Origin: Planctomycetota bacterium
Lineage (GTDB): Bacteria; Planctomycetota; Phycisphaerae; UBA1845; CAIVHJ01
DNA: 5,178 bases
Direction of reading: 5' to 3'
Assembly (NCBI GenBank): GCA_022565195.1
Contig: JADFJZ010000161.1
Location: 1-5,178 of the forward strand
This document shows, in pieces, positions 4,237 to 5,178 of the stretch. A model generated the notes under the pieces. It saw only the letters and a list, made by a program, of their open reading frames with translations, searched no databases and was not told the origin of the DNA. Positions within the stretch are counted from its first letter, which is position 1. Each line of letters starts with the position of its first letter. Made by a program: the position numbers and the translations under genes.

Positions 4237-5073
4237 TTGTCCGCACAGCATGATGACCACCAACACACGCACGAGCACGATTCCGCTGACGAGCATTGCT
4301 GGTATCGAGGCGGGCCTTTTGCGGCGGAGTTGACCAGCCACCTGCCGTTCTCGATCCTCAGCGTGGCTGTCGGCTTGATGCTCGCAGGTTTGATTTGCTT
4401 CCTGGTGACCGACCAAACGCTCCTCGAAGCCGTGGACTCGCTTGAAGCCAAGCACGCAGGGCATGGACACGAATCTGAACCATCCGCAAATGGCGAGCAT
4501 GAAGAACATGGCGGACAAGGAGAACACGAATCGCTCCAGGGCTTTCTCGTTTTGTTCCACTTGTTTCACCCGGCGCACATGCTGTTTTCGGCGGCGGCGA
4601 CGGCGGCCATGTTCATGCGGCATGAGAAGAATTGGGGCAAGGCTGCATTCGTGGGATTCACGGGCGCGGTGATCGTGTGCGGCATCAGTGACATCGTTAT
4701 GCCGCAGTGCAGCATCCTGCTGATGGGCAAGAGTCTCCCCTGGCACATCTGCGTCCTCGAGCATCCGATGCTCGTACTTCCGTTTGCCGGAATCGGCGTG
4801 ATTGTCGGTGTGCTGGCGGCGGCCGGCGGGACGTCGCAGAGCACGATTTTCTCGCACTCCATGCACGTGTTCGTCTCCACCATGGCCAGCATTTTCTATC
4901 TGATCGGCCCGTTCGGCCGATTTGAGTGGATCCACGAGTTGGGCTGGGTATTCCTGTTCATTTGCGTGGCGGTCATGATCCCCTGCTGCCTGAGCGATAT
5001 TGTTTACCCGCTGCTGTTCACCCGCAAGGCCCGCGAGGAATACTCGCGCCACGGACACCAGCACCCGCATTGA
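4237..5073 (+). CDS. Histidine-rich six-helix membrane protein, possible metal transporter
   Basis: 278 residues from TTG 4237. I do not recognise the family by name. The N-terminus is His/Asp-rich (HDDHQHTHEHD, 5-15). Six likely membrane helices lie at about 37-57, 102-126, 134-155, 177-197, 207-225 and 234-258. A second His/Glu-rich loop spans 73-97 (HAGHGH, GEHEEH, GEHE), and the protein ends HGHQHPH. Helices 1-3 and 4-6 look like a duplicated unit: H35-LPF... and H176-PMLVLPF... open each half, HPAHMLFSAAATAAMF (111-126) pairs with SHSMHVFVSTMASIF (206-220), and CGISDIVMP (148-156) pairs with CCLSDIVYP (250-258). The repeated His and Cys-x2-SDIVxP inside helices, with His-rich cytoplasmic or periplasmic tails, suggest binding and movement of a transition metal such as copper, zinc or nickel; this is inference. 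It is divergent from hldE and probably monocistronic, with a palindromic operator candidate upstream. Confidence 0.85.
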   Translation: MSAQHDDHQHTHEHDSADEHCWYRGGPFAAELTSHLPFSILSVAVGLMLAGLICFLVTDQTLLEAVDSLEAKHAGHGHESEPSANGEHEEHGGQGEHESLQGFLVLFHLFHPAHMLFSAAATAAMFMRHEKNWGKAAFVGFTGAVIVCGISDIVMPQCSILLMGKSLPWHICVLEHPMLVLPFAGIGVIVGVLAAAGGTSQSTIFSHSMHVFVSTMASIFYLIGPFGRFEWIHELGWVFLFICVAVMIPCCLSDIVYPLLFTRKAREEYSRHGHQHPH

Positions 5074-5088
5074 GCCGTTATAATGCGG
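5065..5088 (+). terminator. Hairpin overlapping the stop codon of the membrane protein gene
   Basis: CCGCATT (5065-5071) pairs with AATGCGG (5082-5088) over 7 bp around a 10-nt loop that includes the stop codon; AGCCG/CGGCT (5073-5077 and 5086-5090) is an alternative pairing. Only a short CCCCTTT tract follows, so termination here is weakly supported. Confidence 0.25.
5079..5084 (+). promoter_or_regulatory. Consensus -10 hexamer TATAAT
   Basis: An exact TATAAT 6 nt after the stop codon at 5073. No convincing -35 box lies 16-18 nt upstream. It could drive whatever gene follows, with a leader of about 60 nt to the ATG at 5151, but it also sits inside the hairpin at 5065-5088 and may be fortuitous. 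Confidence 0.25.
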
Positions 5089-5150
5089 CTGCCCCTTTCA
5101 ACTTGCCCCGCTTTGGGGGTCGATCTACAATTCTGATACGGGGACTGCGA

Positions 5151-5178
5151 ATGCACCGGGTGAGGGTACGGCAGCGAC
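5151..5178 (+). CDS. Possible start of a further gene (cut by right edge)
   Basis: The ATG at 5151 opens a frame (MHRVRVRQR) that reaches the window end. GGGGA at 5140-5144 lies 6 nt upstream and could act as a ribosome-binding site. Nine codons are too few to identify anything; the basic start is compatible with a signal peptide or a chance ORF. Confidence 0.2.

Noticed and set aside
4189..5070. A 293-codon open frame on the minus strand opposite the His-rich membrane protein.
   Set aside because: The product is a charged, featureless shadow, whereas the plus strand shows membrane helices, repeated motifs and a strong Shine-Dalgarno sequence.
1..5178. CRISPR array, tRNA or rRNA genes, insertion sequence with transposase, or prophage genes.
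   Set aside because: No spaced direct repeats of suitable length, no tRNA-like cloverleaf or rRNA sequence, no transposase motif and no phage structural genes were seen on either strand. The only arrays are the 7-nt and 9-nt simple repeats already listed.

Overview
The window looks like a piece of a high-GC bacterial chromosome from the Planctomycetota, most likely a Phycisphaerae-like lineage. The main clue is two secreted proteins whose C-termini end in paired dockerin-like units of the type 'DLAVLLGxWGPCP', a tail I associate with large families of secreted planctomycete proteins. Two degenerate intergenic repeats (a 9-nt CTCTGCG-type and a 7-nt CAGTA-type) are also of a kind common in genomes from this part of the tree. 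This placement rests on recognition only; no search was run.

Layout, left to right. 1-194 (minus) is the N-terminus of an ABC-F ATPase that runs off the left edge. 195-923 holds no intact gene. It contains a CTCTGCG repeat, a well-biased 67-codon coding tail (324-527), a truncated fragment of a di-haem cytochrome c peroxidase (541 to about 799), an orphan 16-residue dockerin-like tail (800-850) and a strong hairpin terminator (858-886). 924-1694 (minus) is a complete secreted protein with a signal peptide, an adhesion/appendage-like domain and two dockerin-like units. A divergent promoter region (1695-1818) follows. 1819-2481 (plus) is a second secreted protein that reads as a mosaic: signal peptide, the first 30 residues of an S1/P1 nuclease, a single FG-GAP-like strand block, a CHIPPGNP module, a GSCC module and two dockerin-like units. 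Its terminal coding sequence is repeated 46 nt further on, out of frame, in the gap before the next gene.

2531-4012 (minus) is a full-length bifunctional HldE (RfaE), which makes ADP-heptose precursors for lipopolysaccharide-type glycans. A degenerate heptamer array lies directly against its start codon. 4237-5073 (plus) encodes a histidine-rich six-helix membrane protein of unrecognised family. It starts at TTG behind a strong Shine-Dalgarno sequence, and its promoter region carries two near-perfect palindromes. The last 105 nt are intergenic, perhaps with the start of another gene.

The genes do not form one pathway: apart from the minus-strand remnants, neighbours are mostly divergent or convergent single units. 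The most interesting items are the mosaic secreted ORF with scattered copies of its tail, and the His-rich membrane protein, whose three-helix unit appears to be duplicated and which sits behind a BlaI/CopY-like palindrome. The mosaic could be real domain shuffling through short shared sequences, or an assembly chimaera built on the same sequences; the sequence alone cannot decide.
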